Origin: Rhizophagus irregularis
Taxonomy: Eukaryota > Glomeromycota > Glomeromycetes > Glomerales > Glomeraceae
NCBI RefSeq assembly: GCF_026210795.1
Contig: NC_089435.1
Location: 2,604,001-2,668,000 of the forward strand
DNA length: 64,000 nucleotides
Direction of reading: 5' to 3'
A model generated the notes under the pieces. That model saw only the letters and a list, made by a program, of their open reading frames with translations, did not search any database and was not told the DNA's origin. The translations under genes and the position numbers were made by a program. The stretch's first letter is position 1; each line of letters opens with the position of its first letter. Shown here in pieces: positions 50,701 to 61,110 of the stretch.

Positions 50701-53172
50701 TGCTTTTACTTTATTAATATCAATTCCAATTCCTTCATCATAACAATAACCAAGTTGAAATTTTGCATTTATATTTCCTTGTTCAGCTAAAAGTTTATGG
50801 AATTCAAAAGCATTTCTCCCATCTCTTCTTACACCTTTATTTTTTTTATAATGACTAATCCAATCAAATGGTAACCCTTCATTTTCATTTTCTGCCACTA
50901 TTCGAACTTTGCTAAAAATATTATCTTGATTATTTTTCGTAAATTTAGTTATAAAGTTCCTGAAACCTTTAAAACTTGGTCTTTTTTGAAATTTAATTTC
51001 TTTAATATTACTTATTTTTAACTTTTGCCTTTTATTATAGTACTTTAAAAGATTATCGTTTGCAATAATATTTCCATTGTTTGTTGCTTTTTCATACCAA
51101 CATTTAGCTTGTATTTTATCTATTCTTGTTCCAATCCCATTATAATAACAATTTCCCAGTTGACATTGAGCATCTGAAATTTCTTGTTTAGCCAAAATTT
51201 CATAATATTTAAATGCTTTAATTTCATCTTTTTCGACTCCTTTTCCTAACCTAAAACAGTTTGCAAGATAAAGTTTTGCACTTTTATTTCCGCTTTTAGC
51301 TGCTTTTTTATACCAATGTACTGATTTTATAATATCTTTTGCAGTTCCAATGCCAAATTCATAACAATTTCCTAAATAGAATTGTCCAATAATACTGTCA
51401 TTCTTTGCAGATTTTTGATACCAATTAAATGTCAAGTTTTTATTACTCTCAATTCCAAATCCATGATAATAACATTTTCCAAGATAAACTTGTGCAGTCA
51501 AATAATTGTCTTCAGATGCTTTTAAGAATAATTTGAATGCTTTTGTACTATTTTCCTCTGTACCAATATTATAATAATAAAGTAGTCCAAGTAAATAAAT
51601 ATATTGTGGATTTACTTGTTTAGTTAGCCATTTAACGAGATTATCTGAACTTTGATTCAATTCTAATATTTGCTGATTGATAAATCGTTGAAAATCTTGA
51701 AAATTAATACTTTCCTTATCATGTTTCCTATTTATAACCTTAATTAACTTTTGAACAATTATATTATTAGTCTTATCAAATGTTGACCCATATGAAATTT
51801 TTGACATATTTGTTTGAATTGATGTACTTGATAAATTATTTTCACAACTTATATTTAATCCAGTATATGATATCAATTCATTATTTAAATCCACGGTTTC
51901 GATTGATTTAGAAGTCGTTTCACATTTTTCCAGTTGATTATTTTCTTTTTCTTTATTAACATTAACAGTATTAATTATACCTTCTTGTTTGGGAAATATT
52001 ATTTCATAAAGGATAGAAACGACATTCTGTATATTTGGACGTTCATCCGGATCATCTTTCCAACATTCTAGTTAAATAAATTACATTACTAAACTTTCGA
52101 TCAATGAATTAATAAAATTAAAATATTAAAAATATTAATTACCTGTATATAAATTACTATATTCTATAGGAGTATTATCAATAGTTTTTTCTCGTTTTCC
52201 ATTTACTATGGACAAGGACAAACTTACGTCATAATCATAATCAGAAAATGGTTGACGGCCACTTGAAATTTGCCACATCAAAACTCCGATGCTGTATACA
52301 TCAGATTTCTTGTTTAATTTGTAACCTTGTTCATATAACTTTTTCGGATCAATAAAAGGTATTACGCCAAGTATTTTTGATGTATTGCTTGATGCTTCAG
52401 AAATTTTTTTTGATAAACCAAAGTCTGTTAACTTTATCTTTTTCTGATGTACTAGTATATTATCTCCATGCTATAATAATAAATGGAATTTTATTAAAAC
52501 GAATATAATAAATTAATCTATTATCAAATTACAAAATTAATTCATTATTACCAGATCACGATGAATTATATTACAATCATGTAAACATTCTACCGCATTT
52601 GCTAGTTGAAATGCCAACTGATATTTATCAATCCAATTAAGTTCATTACAATGCTTATTTAAATAACTTTTTAGTGTACCATTGTCGGCATATTCCAAGA
52701 CTAACGAATATTTTTCTGGATAAAAAAAAGAGAGTATTTTAAACCAAATTATTATTGTAGCACATGCTAGAACTTGAAACTTACCAGTTTCCACTTTCGT
52801 GATGCCGTAAAACCGTATAATATTTTCATGATAATCAACTCTTTTTTGTAATTTTATCTGGAAAAGAAAACCATATTTTAATTTTAATATTTGAAATTTA
52901 TAACAAAGTTAATTGAGATTAATTACCTCATTAACAAGTTCTTTTAACATTATATTGTCATAATATTTAAAAGTTTTTAAAGCAAAAAAAATTCCAGCAT
53001 TTTTCCAATTAGCACGAACGACATTTCCATGTGAACCATTTCCTATAGATTCTAAATTTTTAAATTCAGAATATTCATAATAATTGAGATATTCATTTGC
53101 AATCGATTTTTCTAACCACTTGATATAATAATTTGGTTCTTTAGGGTCAGTCTCTTTCGTTTCTTTTGACAT
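47728..53172 (-). CDS. Protein kinase with ~35 Sel1 repeats, 1716 aa
   Basis: Exons 53172-52927, 52857-52785, 52715-52552, 52470-52143 and 52067-47728 join in phase. Residues 30-340 are a TKL-type kinase domain: [19 protein letters not shown] lysine, [37 protein letters not shown] (DPK where APE is usual), [12 protein letters not shown] and [13 protein letters not shown] Lys/Glu-rich linker leads to about 35 Sel1 units of 36 aa (consensus [22 protein letters not shown] plus [14 protein letters not shown]). Sel1 repeats form curved helical scaffolds for protein binding, so this is probably a signalling kinase with a large docking surface. Units 11-29 are nearly identical even in DNA, so the true copy number could differ from this assembly. 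The last exon alone holds the whole array. Confidence 0.9.
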
Positions 53173-54004
53173 TCTCAATAAATTGTTTATCGATTTTAAC
53201 GATAATTGAAACCTTATAGTACTTCCTTATCTGCTTAATTAAATATGAGAGCAAAGGAGTAATGTTTTACTTTAAAAAAAAACTTTTTATACGATAAAAT
53301 GGGTATAACGATATCAAAAGAAAGGTTTCCCAGTTAGAAAAATTCGGCGAAAAGTCTATAAAAGACCAAACCAAATAAGAGAAATGGGACTAGATAGACG
53401 AGACGAACTAGATAGATGAGACTAACTAGTAGATAGATGAGACGAAACAAAAAAAAGCCAGAAGAACAAAACAAGTTTTGAAAACAAATATGACCAAGAA
53501 ATAAGGAAATATAAAAGAGAAATTAAAGCGTTATGGAATTCAGCAGATTTTGAAACTACACATACAGAAGAATACTAATCAAAGTAACAAAATCTATAAA
53601 AAATAATAATATCTTCAGATGCATCGGGCAGCATCGCGGACATCACGCGCTTTCAAACAAAAATGGAAAAAATGTAGATCGCAATGTACCAATGAAGAAT
53701 AGTCCTCATGGAAGTCTAGACGATTCGATTCATTGTGCAAGAGGTCGATCAGAAACAAAGAAAAGATTTTACGTAGGCAGGGATCATGTGTTACAGTATA
53801 CCAAGCATAGAAGGGCAAGACGATAGGAAAAATAGGAAACTTAATTTTATTTCGAAAAAGCGAAAGAATATAATATAGAGTGTGTACAGTCAAATCCTGT
53901 TATAACCTAAACCTGATCTACTGTACAATAGTATCGATGATAGAGTTGCGGTATACTTCTTGATATTATGTATTATTTTATTATTGATATACCAAGACTA
54001 TCCC
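53173..54004. other. Upstream region of the Sel1 kinase, otherwise non-coding
   Basis: A threefold imperfect repeat of ctagatagatgagac occurs at 53390-53450. Short ORFs have no recognised motif. Confidence 0.45.
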
Positions 54005-54186
54005 AGGACCCCGAGTTATATATATATAGTCTAGGGAGATCGGCACACGTTTACTATTAGCTCTACGCATTTCTTCAGGGCCGGCACTATGTAATGCTGG
54101 TCGGCATTATCCACAAATGGAAGCGATCTACATGATATTGCCGCAAATGATCAGGACCTGACCTTCCTATGTATACCTACTATAGT
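54005..54186. mobile_element. 182-bp relative of the 18224-18443 element
   Basis: It starts aggaccccgag and shares attagctctac, cagggccgg and gatctacatgat with the reverse complement of 18224-18443. Exact 8-mers actatccc (53997-54004 and 54187-54194) flank it. Its right terminus has mutated away from the expected inverted copy. Confidence 0.6.
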
Positions 54187-54769
54187 ACTATCCCTCTGAC
54201 CTTTAAAGTTCTATACCTTAGGTTAAGTTTCCCTTCTTCAAGAATGCAAACGCGTTAATTGACTCTTTCTCGTAATTTTTGGTACAATTTCTCGCCTTGC
54301 ATCGTTCCGCACTTCTCTAAGTTAAGAGTAAGGGACCTTTCTCCAAAAAACACCCAGAAGAGTTTTTAGCACAAATACAACTGAAACAAATAAAGACTTA
54401 TATTTTCTTATATTTCTCGGTTATTTTATTTTTGTTGAGTTATTGTGAAAAAGCATGGGCCAATATTCAGCGGTTTTTACTCTAAACAACACCCACACTT
54501 CTCAACAACGTTCAACAACGGTACTATAATCAAGAACAACAACAAACCTACGAAGACTTTTTCTGTGTGTCGACTGCGACGATATGTCAGTTCGTTCTCA
54601 ACAACAAAAGGAAAGATGGAATCGTCTTACCCGTCTCAAGAATCCTCGAATAATAGATTAAACCATTTTTCTCTTGCATACAAGGAATAAGAAAATTAAT
54701 CCTACTATTATTAAACGAATTCAACATGTGCCTTAAATAGTGGAAAGTTCATGGTCCACGCCATAAATT

Positions 54770-55502
54770 TAGTGCTCCGTACGGGTCGGATCAGACCCGG
54801 GTGATCGACCCGACTCGAATTTTGAATCTTGATATTACTAAACCAACAAATCAACTCGGAAAAAATAAAGATGCAAATACGCATCAGGAAGTCATGTGTC
54901 TTAACTGTTCGTAAGTAAAAGTTTTTATTGTATTTAATTTAAAATATATATTTAATATTATTTCATAATTCTTTTTAAAACTCTAGAGTTAATAAGACTT
55001 GGTTACGGAAAATTGATGACTCCAATACGTCCAAGGTTATCTGATAAATAAGCTTATTGTATGCAATTATTGATAATATTATTGAACAAGTGTTCCAGTA
55101 GAACGAATTTTTTCTGGTGGAGCTGATCTACTGGCAACAAAATGATGCAGCCTTAAAACACAAACTGTTCGTGCATGTATGAGTTTGGAATCTTGGTAAG
55201 TGTGAAAAATCAAAGAAATTTAAACTGAATTTTATATTAATTAATAAATAAACATTATTACAATAAAAATTGTAAAATTTTTCGTAAAAAAATTGCGTAA
55301 CTTGATGATTAACTTAGCTGATCATAAATTTAATATAAATTCGAATTTGATCCGGGTTATCCGGGTTAAACTATGATCGGGCCGAGTCAAGTTCGGGTTA
55401 CACGGTTGATCGATCTCAATTTTCAAGTCGAATCACATGAATATTCGAATCGAATTCAAATATCCCTTAAACCCGACCCAACCCGACCCGTTAGGAGCAC
55501 TA
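54770..55502. mobile_element. 733-bp inverted-repeat element (TAGTGCTCC ends, ACCCGACCCG words)
   Basis: The ends tagtgctccgtacgggtcgg and its mirror (acccgttaggagcacta) bound a unit whose borders carry repeated gggtcgg, acccgac and ccgggtta words. The flanks gccataaat and gccataat suggest an 8-bp duplication blurred by a small indel. The A+T-rich middle has no convincing ORF. The same terminus starts at 63847. Confidence 0.68.
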
Positions 55503-57290
55503 GCCATAATACGGAAACTGCCAAGAAAGTCCGTAAAACCTTCAAAAATTGGAAACGCCGTAAAAAAAAAGAAAGAATCAACGGAAATTACCTTAACCTA
55601 CACTTCCTCTCAGTACTAGAAGAGTTCAACCCTAAATAAAGAAACGCCACGATTGTAGCAGCTTACCCGATTTTTATGAACGTGCCGCTTGGTACAGATA
55701 TCTCACATGGTGATCACTGCGGCGATCGATCATCGAAGGTGTTACAGTACTTCTTCCCAGACGATACTTTCTTTCTTTGATATTTCAGAACAAGGACAGC
55801 AAATTACTTTCACAACCAGATTTGTTCCTTCAAAAGAACTCCCCACTCCGATAATGATACATCAACGATTACAAGTTACAGTACTGTTAGTTCACAAGCG
55901 GAAACTATTACGTTTCCGCTCTCACCTCCGAATACAAGAAGCTATAAAATACGATTTTATTTCGCATAGATTTTACTAACTAAAGTAATATAAATTATTT
56001 AGATTATTCAATTTATAACCAAAAAAAAAGTTATGAATCCTCTTAAATTAGTAATTCAAAGCGATTAATATTATAAAATAACAAGTAGTTGAGCTTAGAG
56101 GTTCTGTACTATATTATCCATCACGCTATTGCTTTGAAGGATATATCTTAATGGTGACAACCTATTTCTCCTACGCCCATCGATAAAGTACAAAATGTTG
56201 ATAGCTCAATAACAACATGTGTTCCTTTTGGAGGGGTTAACTTTGAATCAAAATCCCAGTCCGACGTGAATGGAATTACCTTTGTCATCACAATGATGGG
56301 AATTAAAAAATTTGGGTTTCTTTAGAACATGCACTCTGAAATTTTCGTTATTTTTACGATAACTAATTATATATATATAGTATATGATATAAAGGTAAAG
56401 TGACCGATTGCGTGAGTATATATTTCTCTTCCATTTGCATCCTTATCACTGATATAAGTCGTGACTGTGATTCTGCTCGGTGAAAATGTCGCATTCTGAA
56501 TCTGAGAACCTATGTAAAAAAGGATGGAATTAATTTTTTTATTAGTAGAGTTGTTAAATAATGGTAAATTAAAAATTGATTGAATAATAAGGAAAATGCA
56601 ATGTAAATTATATAATTATGACTCATGACTAAATTATGATTGTTATGAATAATGTTCAAATTGTTACAGTATATGCCATTAACGTGTAAGAGAATTGGCT
56701 TATTTATATCACTTGTTTAAGAGCATTTTTTCTTTGAAAGAAATTTTTATCAATGTCAATCCATCGTGATTTCCCGTATATTATTTTTCAATCTGGATTG
56801 ACCATTAAGCTATGATTCTCAAAGGGATAATGTCCTACATCGAAGCATCAAATAAGAATATATTATATTATTACATATATATATATTTTTATATTTATAC
56901 TGTATATAAATTTACATATTTTTTACATATATATATAGTGACCGATGTCGATAGGGACAATCCTGACAAATCATAAATACCGAAAATTTCAATACTCATT
57001 ATTCAGAACTTATCTTTTTTTTTACGTTATTATTAATATTTTTTTGGATATAATAATTCTGTAATACTTAACAATTAATATTTTTATTAATATATAATAA
57101 TTTTAAAATGTTTCGCAAGAATTAACGCTTTTATTGTAAAAATCAATATTTTTTTATTAATACATCACAAAAATTAAAAAAATTAAATATATATTTTTTT
57201 ATTAATATGTAAAGATTTTTAAAGTACTTCAGAAATTAATATTTTATTAAAATAATTTTAATATTGTTGTGTTAACGTTAACATTAACGT
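55503..57290. other. Mostly non-coding; possible coding remnant on the minus strand
   Basis: On the minus strand, 56510-56395 reads IQNATFSPSRITVTTY, ISDKDANGREIYTHAIGHF, and 56310-56160 reads IIVMTKVIPFTSDWDF, DSKLTPPKGTHVVIEL. Both have ordinary protein composition and could be two exons of an old gene, but no splice pair keeps phase convincingly and no family is recognised. The rest is A+T-rich with atat runs. Confidence 0.3.
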
Positions 57291-58340
57291 TCGTTTCTTA
57301 ACGTTAAATTAACGCCAAAGCCCATCCACCACCCGCGTGACCGCCATACCAAAGGTCTTTTATTTCTTTCTTTATCATCTTTTTCTTATATTTCTTTTTT
57401 CTGATTGGTATTGAATAGTTATATCCCCATCCAATAACTGAGTTATACTGCGGTGACCAATAGGAATTAATGCTACTAATACTGATTTCAATGTTGGATG
57501 TCTCATGAAAATATCGGTAAGTAAAATCCCGCATATTTCTAATCGACTGAACAATAACATCAGGTTATTACTTTCTATAATTATATGATAAAAACTGACC
57601 CATTGCAATATTGATTTTTGCCAGAATTTTGGGACCCGTGTGAATAGATATCCCAGACCCATGGCAATGTCGTTTTTTGCCAGAACTTTGAGACTAATAC
57701 CTTCTTGAGTAAAATCACAACTTATAACTATAATCTCCTCTTTGCACTATAAGAGTATTGATATGCCATAATTATAGTGTAAAGAAAATAAATATTAACT
57801 AATATTAATATATATACAATTTTTTATTTATTTATGGAAAAGATAATTCCAACAAGACATGCTATTTATTGATTTCTGATCGCACGACTTCATATTTTAT
57901 TCAATAAAAAAATAATTTTTTTTTCTCCATCATATTAAACGTATGGGGGGACAAGGGCAGTTCCCACTAGAGGAGTACGCCTCCCAGAGTGCCTTCTTGC
58001 TATATTACTTTGTATTCTTTTTTTATTCCTTGCACCTCTAGCTCATTAAAATTACTAATTTGTTTTCCTGCCTAGCTGGAGACTCCGCAATCTCAGAAAT
58101 ACTAATTTGTAATCTTACTTAGCTAAACTCTTTGGAATTGTATAAATACTAATTTGATATTTTATTTAGCACTGGTTTTTTGAAAGCAAATAAGCTTACT
58201 GTATGCGGAACGAAGTGGAGCGGTAAGCAAATTGTAAATACAATAAGTGGGCAAATAGTGTTTGCAGTTTGCGGAGCGAAGCGGAGCATGTACGCAAGAT
58301 ATGGTATACAAATTGCCTCCCAATAGCATACTGCTTAGGT
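57291..58340. other. Non-coding with a 66-bp tandem pair
   Basis: The words gacccattgcaat ... tttttgccagaattttggga (57596-57633) recur as gacccatggcaat ... ttttttgccagaactttgaga (57657-57694). Three aatactaatttg-type words occur at 58035-58165. Overlapping minus-strand ORFs here are unsupported. Confidence 0.4.
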
Positions 58341-58348
58341 AGCAAGAG

Positions 58349-58626
58349 TAGGGATGGCAACGGTCGGTTATGGTCGGTTGTGGTCGGTTATAATCAGTTA
58401 TAGAAATTTAAACAGTCGGTTATGGTCGGTTAAAAAATTGGTTAAACAGTCAGTTAAACGGTCGGTTAAACGGTCGGTTATACCATTTTACTTAAATAAT
58501 TAGTCAAATGGTCGGTTAAACGGTTAAAAATGGTCGGTCAAATGTTTAAATGGTCGGTTAAACGGTCAGTTAAATGTGGTTAAATGGTCGGTTAAACGGT
58601 TATGATTATAACCGTTGCCATCCCTA
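58349..58626. mobile_element. Non-autonomous hAT-type element with CGGTCGG array, 278 bp
   Basis: Inverted ends tagggatggcaacggt ... accgttgccatcccta lie between exact 8-bp repeats agcaagag (58341-58348 and 58627-58634). The interior consists of ggtcggtta and cggttaaa words. It is the reverse-oriented sister of 29787-30051. Confidence 0.9.
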
Positions 58627-58699
58627 AGCAAGAGAGAACAAGCATGAGGAGGAGCAGAGCGACGACGAATGCGCATTCGATATAGGAGAATAAGTATGA

Positions 58700-58800
58700 G
58701 TAGGCAAAGCCCTTTAGGGCGACGCCTATGAATACGCATTCGACGGGAGGGGATAATAGCAGGAATATGAGCAAAGCCCTTTAGGGCGAAGCGAATATGG
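58700..58800. repeat. Two GCCCTTTAGGGC hairpins and GCGAAGCGGAG words
   Basis: gcaaagccctttagggcgac and gcaaagccctttagggcgaa occur about 70 bp apart, each able to form a hairpin. Related ggagcgaagcggagc words are at 58270 and 58880. These short G+C-rich words border the retroelement-like block on its left. Confidence 0.55.
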
Positions 58801-59126
58801 ATGCTATTATCTCCGACCCATATGCTACCTATTCTAATGTATGCTATATATGAGGCAAATATGAATGCCAATGTTGCGGAGCGAAGCGGAGTATGTAACC
58901 AAACTATAAAGCAAATCGTGAAAGCATATAAGATCACTCATGTTTCTAACCGGCAAGACAACAATGTCTGCTGGCCAATGTTGCAGAGCAAAGTGTGTAG
59001 ACCTAGACCCATATCTGCGCCATTAGGCACGTTTAGTGAATTGTCGGGCGGGGTAGGTGGCCGGAGACAGTATTAGAAAAAATCTATTGTTCTTGAATAT
59101 CAAAAAAACATATTTATAAAAGACTT

Positions 59127-59510
59127 CTATTGCCTAGAAGCTGTAATATAGAATCTTGCCTCGGCTTTTTTCATCATTGGGCCACCAGGTCTATATAGCC
59201 AGTTTCGGACATATTCTTGGATTACCCGGGATGCTTGATCACGTTTTTTGTCCTGAAGTTCTTGGATTGCCTGGGATATTTGACCCCATTTTTTGAGCTG
59301 AAGTTTGATTTTATAATAATTAGCTTTACTATAATACTTTCCAGCATGTTTGGTGCACATTCCATAAGAAGAAGCCGTTAGTATGCCACAATCACCACAA
59401 GGAATACGAGTTCGTCTTTTCCAATGAATATGGCATCCTTCTTTCCGGTAACATTTTTTTTCACATACACGACCATCAATATAGGTGTATGGACAAGAAT
59501 AAAATGCCAT
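59127..59510 (-). CDS. Cys/His-rich protein with IQ-like motif, 127 aa
   Basis: The single exon has two metal-binding-like clusters: C6, C16, C20, C26 with H29, and C38-GD-C41 with C52-x2-H55. A basic helix follows, then ASRVIQEYVRNWLYRP, an IQ-like motif (IQxxxRxxxxR) of the kind that binds calmodulin-type proteins. The ORF is complete and the only undamaged one in this block. The function is unknown; in a mobile element a small zinc protein could bind nucleic acid. It faces the plus-strand ORF at 59562 across 51 bp. Confidence 0.6.
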   Translation of the reverse strand: MAFYSCPYTYIDGRVCEKKCYRKEGCHIHWKRRTRIPCGDCGILTASSYGMCTKHAGKYYSKANYYKIKLQLKKWGQISQAIQELQDKKRDQASRVIQEYVRNWLYRPGGPMMKKAEARFYITASRQ

Positions 59511-59561
59511 GTCTTTCTGTTATTTTACAAATTAAATATTTTCTGAGGTTATTAAAACGAG

Positions 59562-59987
59562 ATGACATCTAATATTATGGATTCAGATAAAAGAATGGAA
59601 TCTTTATCTCAAGTGATGCCAGAAGGGCCAGCAAAAAAAGTGGAGAAAGTATTGCTAGAAGTATTGGAAACGGCAATATGCCAGAAATTTAAAGAGAATA
59701 GTAAATTTGTTAAAGATCATCTTAGCTCTGTAAAAAAATTGTGATTGGCAGAAAATCCTGATGGATATGCTAGGTATCTTGCAAGAAAACAAGTTCCAGA
59801 TGAATTATCATATAATACAGGAATAGAGAAAGTTCAAACATGGTATCGGGGGGAACTGCGTACTAAACTAGAGAAATTATATAGCCTTTATTATAAAATA
59901 TCTTAGGAAGAAAAATGTGAAATATCCAAAGAGAATGCGAAAGGAATTATTCAAGGACTTCTTAACATGTCACTTACAGATGATTAA
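59562..59987 (+). pseudogene. Small ORF of 141 codons with two in-frame stops
   Basis: One frame runs from ATG 59562 to TAA 59985-59987, broken by TGA at 59742-59744 and TAG at 59904-59906. The protein would be helical and charged (AKKVEKVLLEVLETAIC, VQTWYRGELRTKLEKLY, ENAKGIIQGLLNMSL). I do not recognise it. Each stop is one C-to-T change from a sense codon (CGA, CAG). Good composition either side of the stops argues for recent inactivation. Confidence 0.5.
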
Positions 59988-60009
59988 ATATGCAAATCTG
60001 ATAACTTTC

Positions 60010-61110
60010 TTAACTTGTTAGCACCCACTGGGGTGGCAATTCAGTATCATGAGGAATTACTAGCAATTCTTCACGTACAAATGATCGTTCAGGACTATTG
60101 CCTTCATTATTTATAAGCCAATAAAGAACTGGCTGATTTTTTTGTACTAGTAATTTTTTAATATGGTAAACTTGTGGAGACCAATTTTTATCAGTTGCAC
60201 GTCGTTTACTATCTCCTTCTAACTCGCCAGGTTCAAGCAAATATCTTATTAAAACATCATAAGTTAATCGCGGTTCATCATAGCCCATAGGCCCTTCTCG
60301 AGTTTTAGAAGACTGGGAAATGACCTGCTTCTTTTTTATTGCCATAGCTGGAGATAGATCTATAAGTCGGGTTATAGAATTATTAATATCTTCTACAATT
60401 ATAGGCAGATTCTTTACCCAAGCCTGAAATTTTTCAGATAAATGCAATGTTAATAAGTCATGCGCATCCTGCATACGAAATAATCTCTTAGATAAAGTCT
60501 TGTTATAACTTTCAACAATACCCATAGTACGCTTAGACTTGGCCTTCTGAATTTTTACATTATGCTCTCTCATTAATTTCTCACAATCGCCTCTAAACTC
60601 TGGACCCTTATCTGTTAAAAATGTTTTCGGCCAAATAAGAGGGCACTCAGGGTCATCATATTTCTCCTTAAGCGCTCTAGCAATAGTCTTTGAAGTTAAG
60701 ATCCCTTGCCTATCCCTGACACTATATGCACCTATAGGGACAGAAACTTTATATCTCGAAGCTACGTCCACAATATTAAGGCAAAAAAGATATGTAATCC
60801 GACCTATCTTATCATAGGGCATATAGAGAACATCCGCCTGGTGTACTTCATTGGGTATAGTGATAGAGCAAAAACTTGCTCAAGGAATATATCTAGGACG
60901 AGGTTTATGTATTTGGTGTATAGCCTGTCTTTCGAGCCAATCCCTCACTTCGTCTAGACTAAAATCATACCCAGCTTTTTGAGAGGTCTCAAACAATTTT
61001 TTCGCATTTCTCTGATAGCCAGCAGGCTGGTAGTAAATTTTTTGCAAAGTAGTAGTTACATCAAGTTCGTCTCTTCTAGAGGTATTTATCTGTATTATAG
61101 GAATCAACAT
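60010..61110 (-). pseudogene. DDE integrase (rve fold) with one in-frame TGA
   Basis: From ATG 61110 the frame reads 76 codons, TGA at 60882-60880, then 289 more codons to 60010. The N-terminal part (IYYQPAGYQRNAKKLFETSQ, VRDWLERQAIHQIHKPRPRY) matches the helical leader before integrase cores of the IYYDP..GF..A..L type. The core holds the acidic triad: LNIVDVASRYK, TFLTDKGPEFRG and MGIVESYNKTLSKRLF. The C-terminal part (YHIKKLLVQKNQPVLYWL) resembles an SH3/chromo-like tail. It would join element DNA to the genome. The TGA falls at RYIP-stop-ASF, where related proteins have Arg, so CGA to TGA is likely. It lies opposite in strand to gag, unusual for a retroelement. Confidence 0.82.

Noticed and set aside
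53615-53893. Minus-strand ORF of 92 codons upstream of the Sel1 kinase
   Set aside because: No motif is recognised. The opposite strand reads equally well as a basic peptide, so neither is supported.
58566-58937. ORF of 123 codons on the minus strand
   Set aside because: It runs through the end of the 58349 hAT element and the hairpin repeats; composition is biased and no domain is seen.
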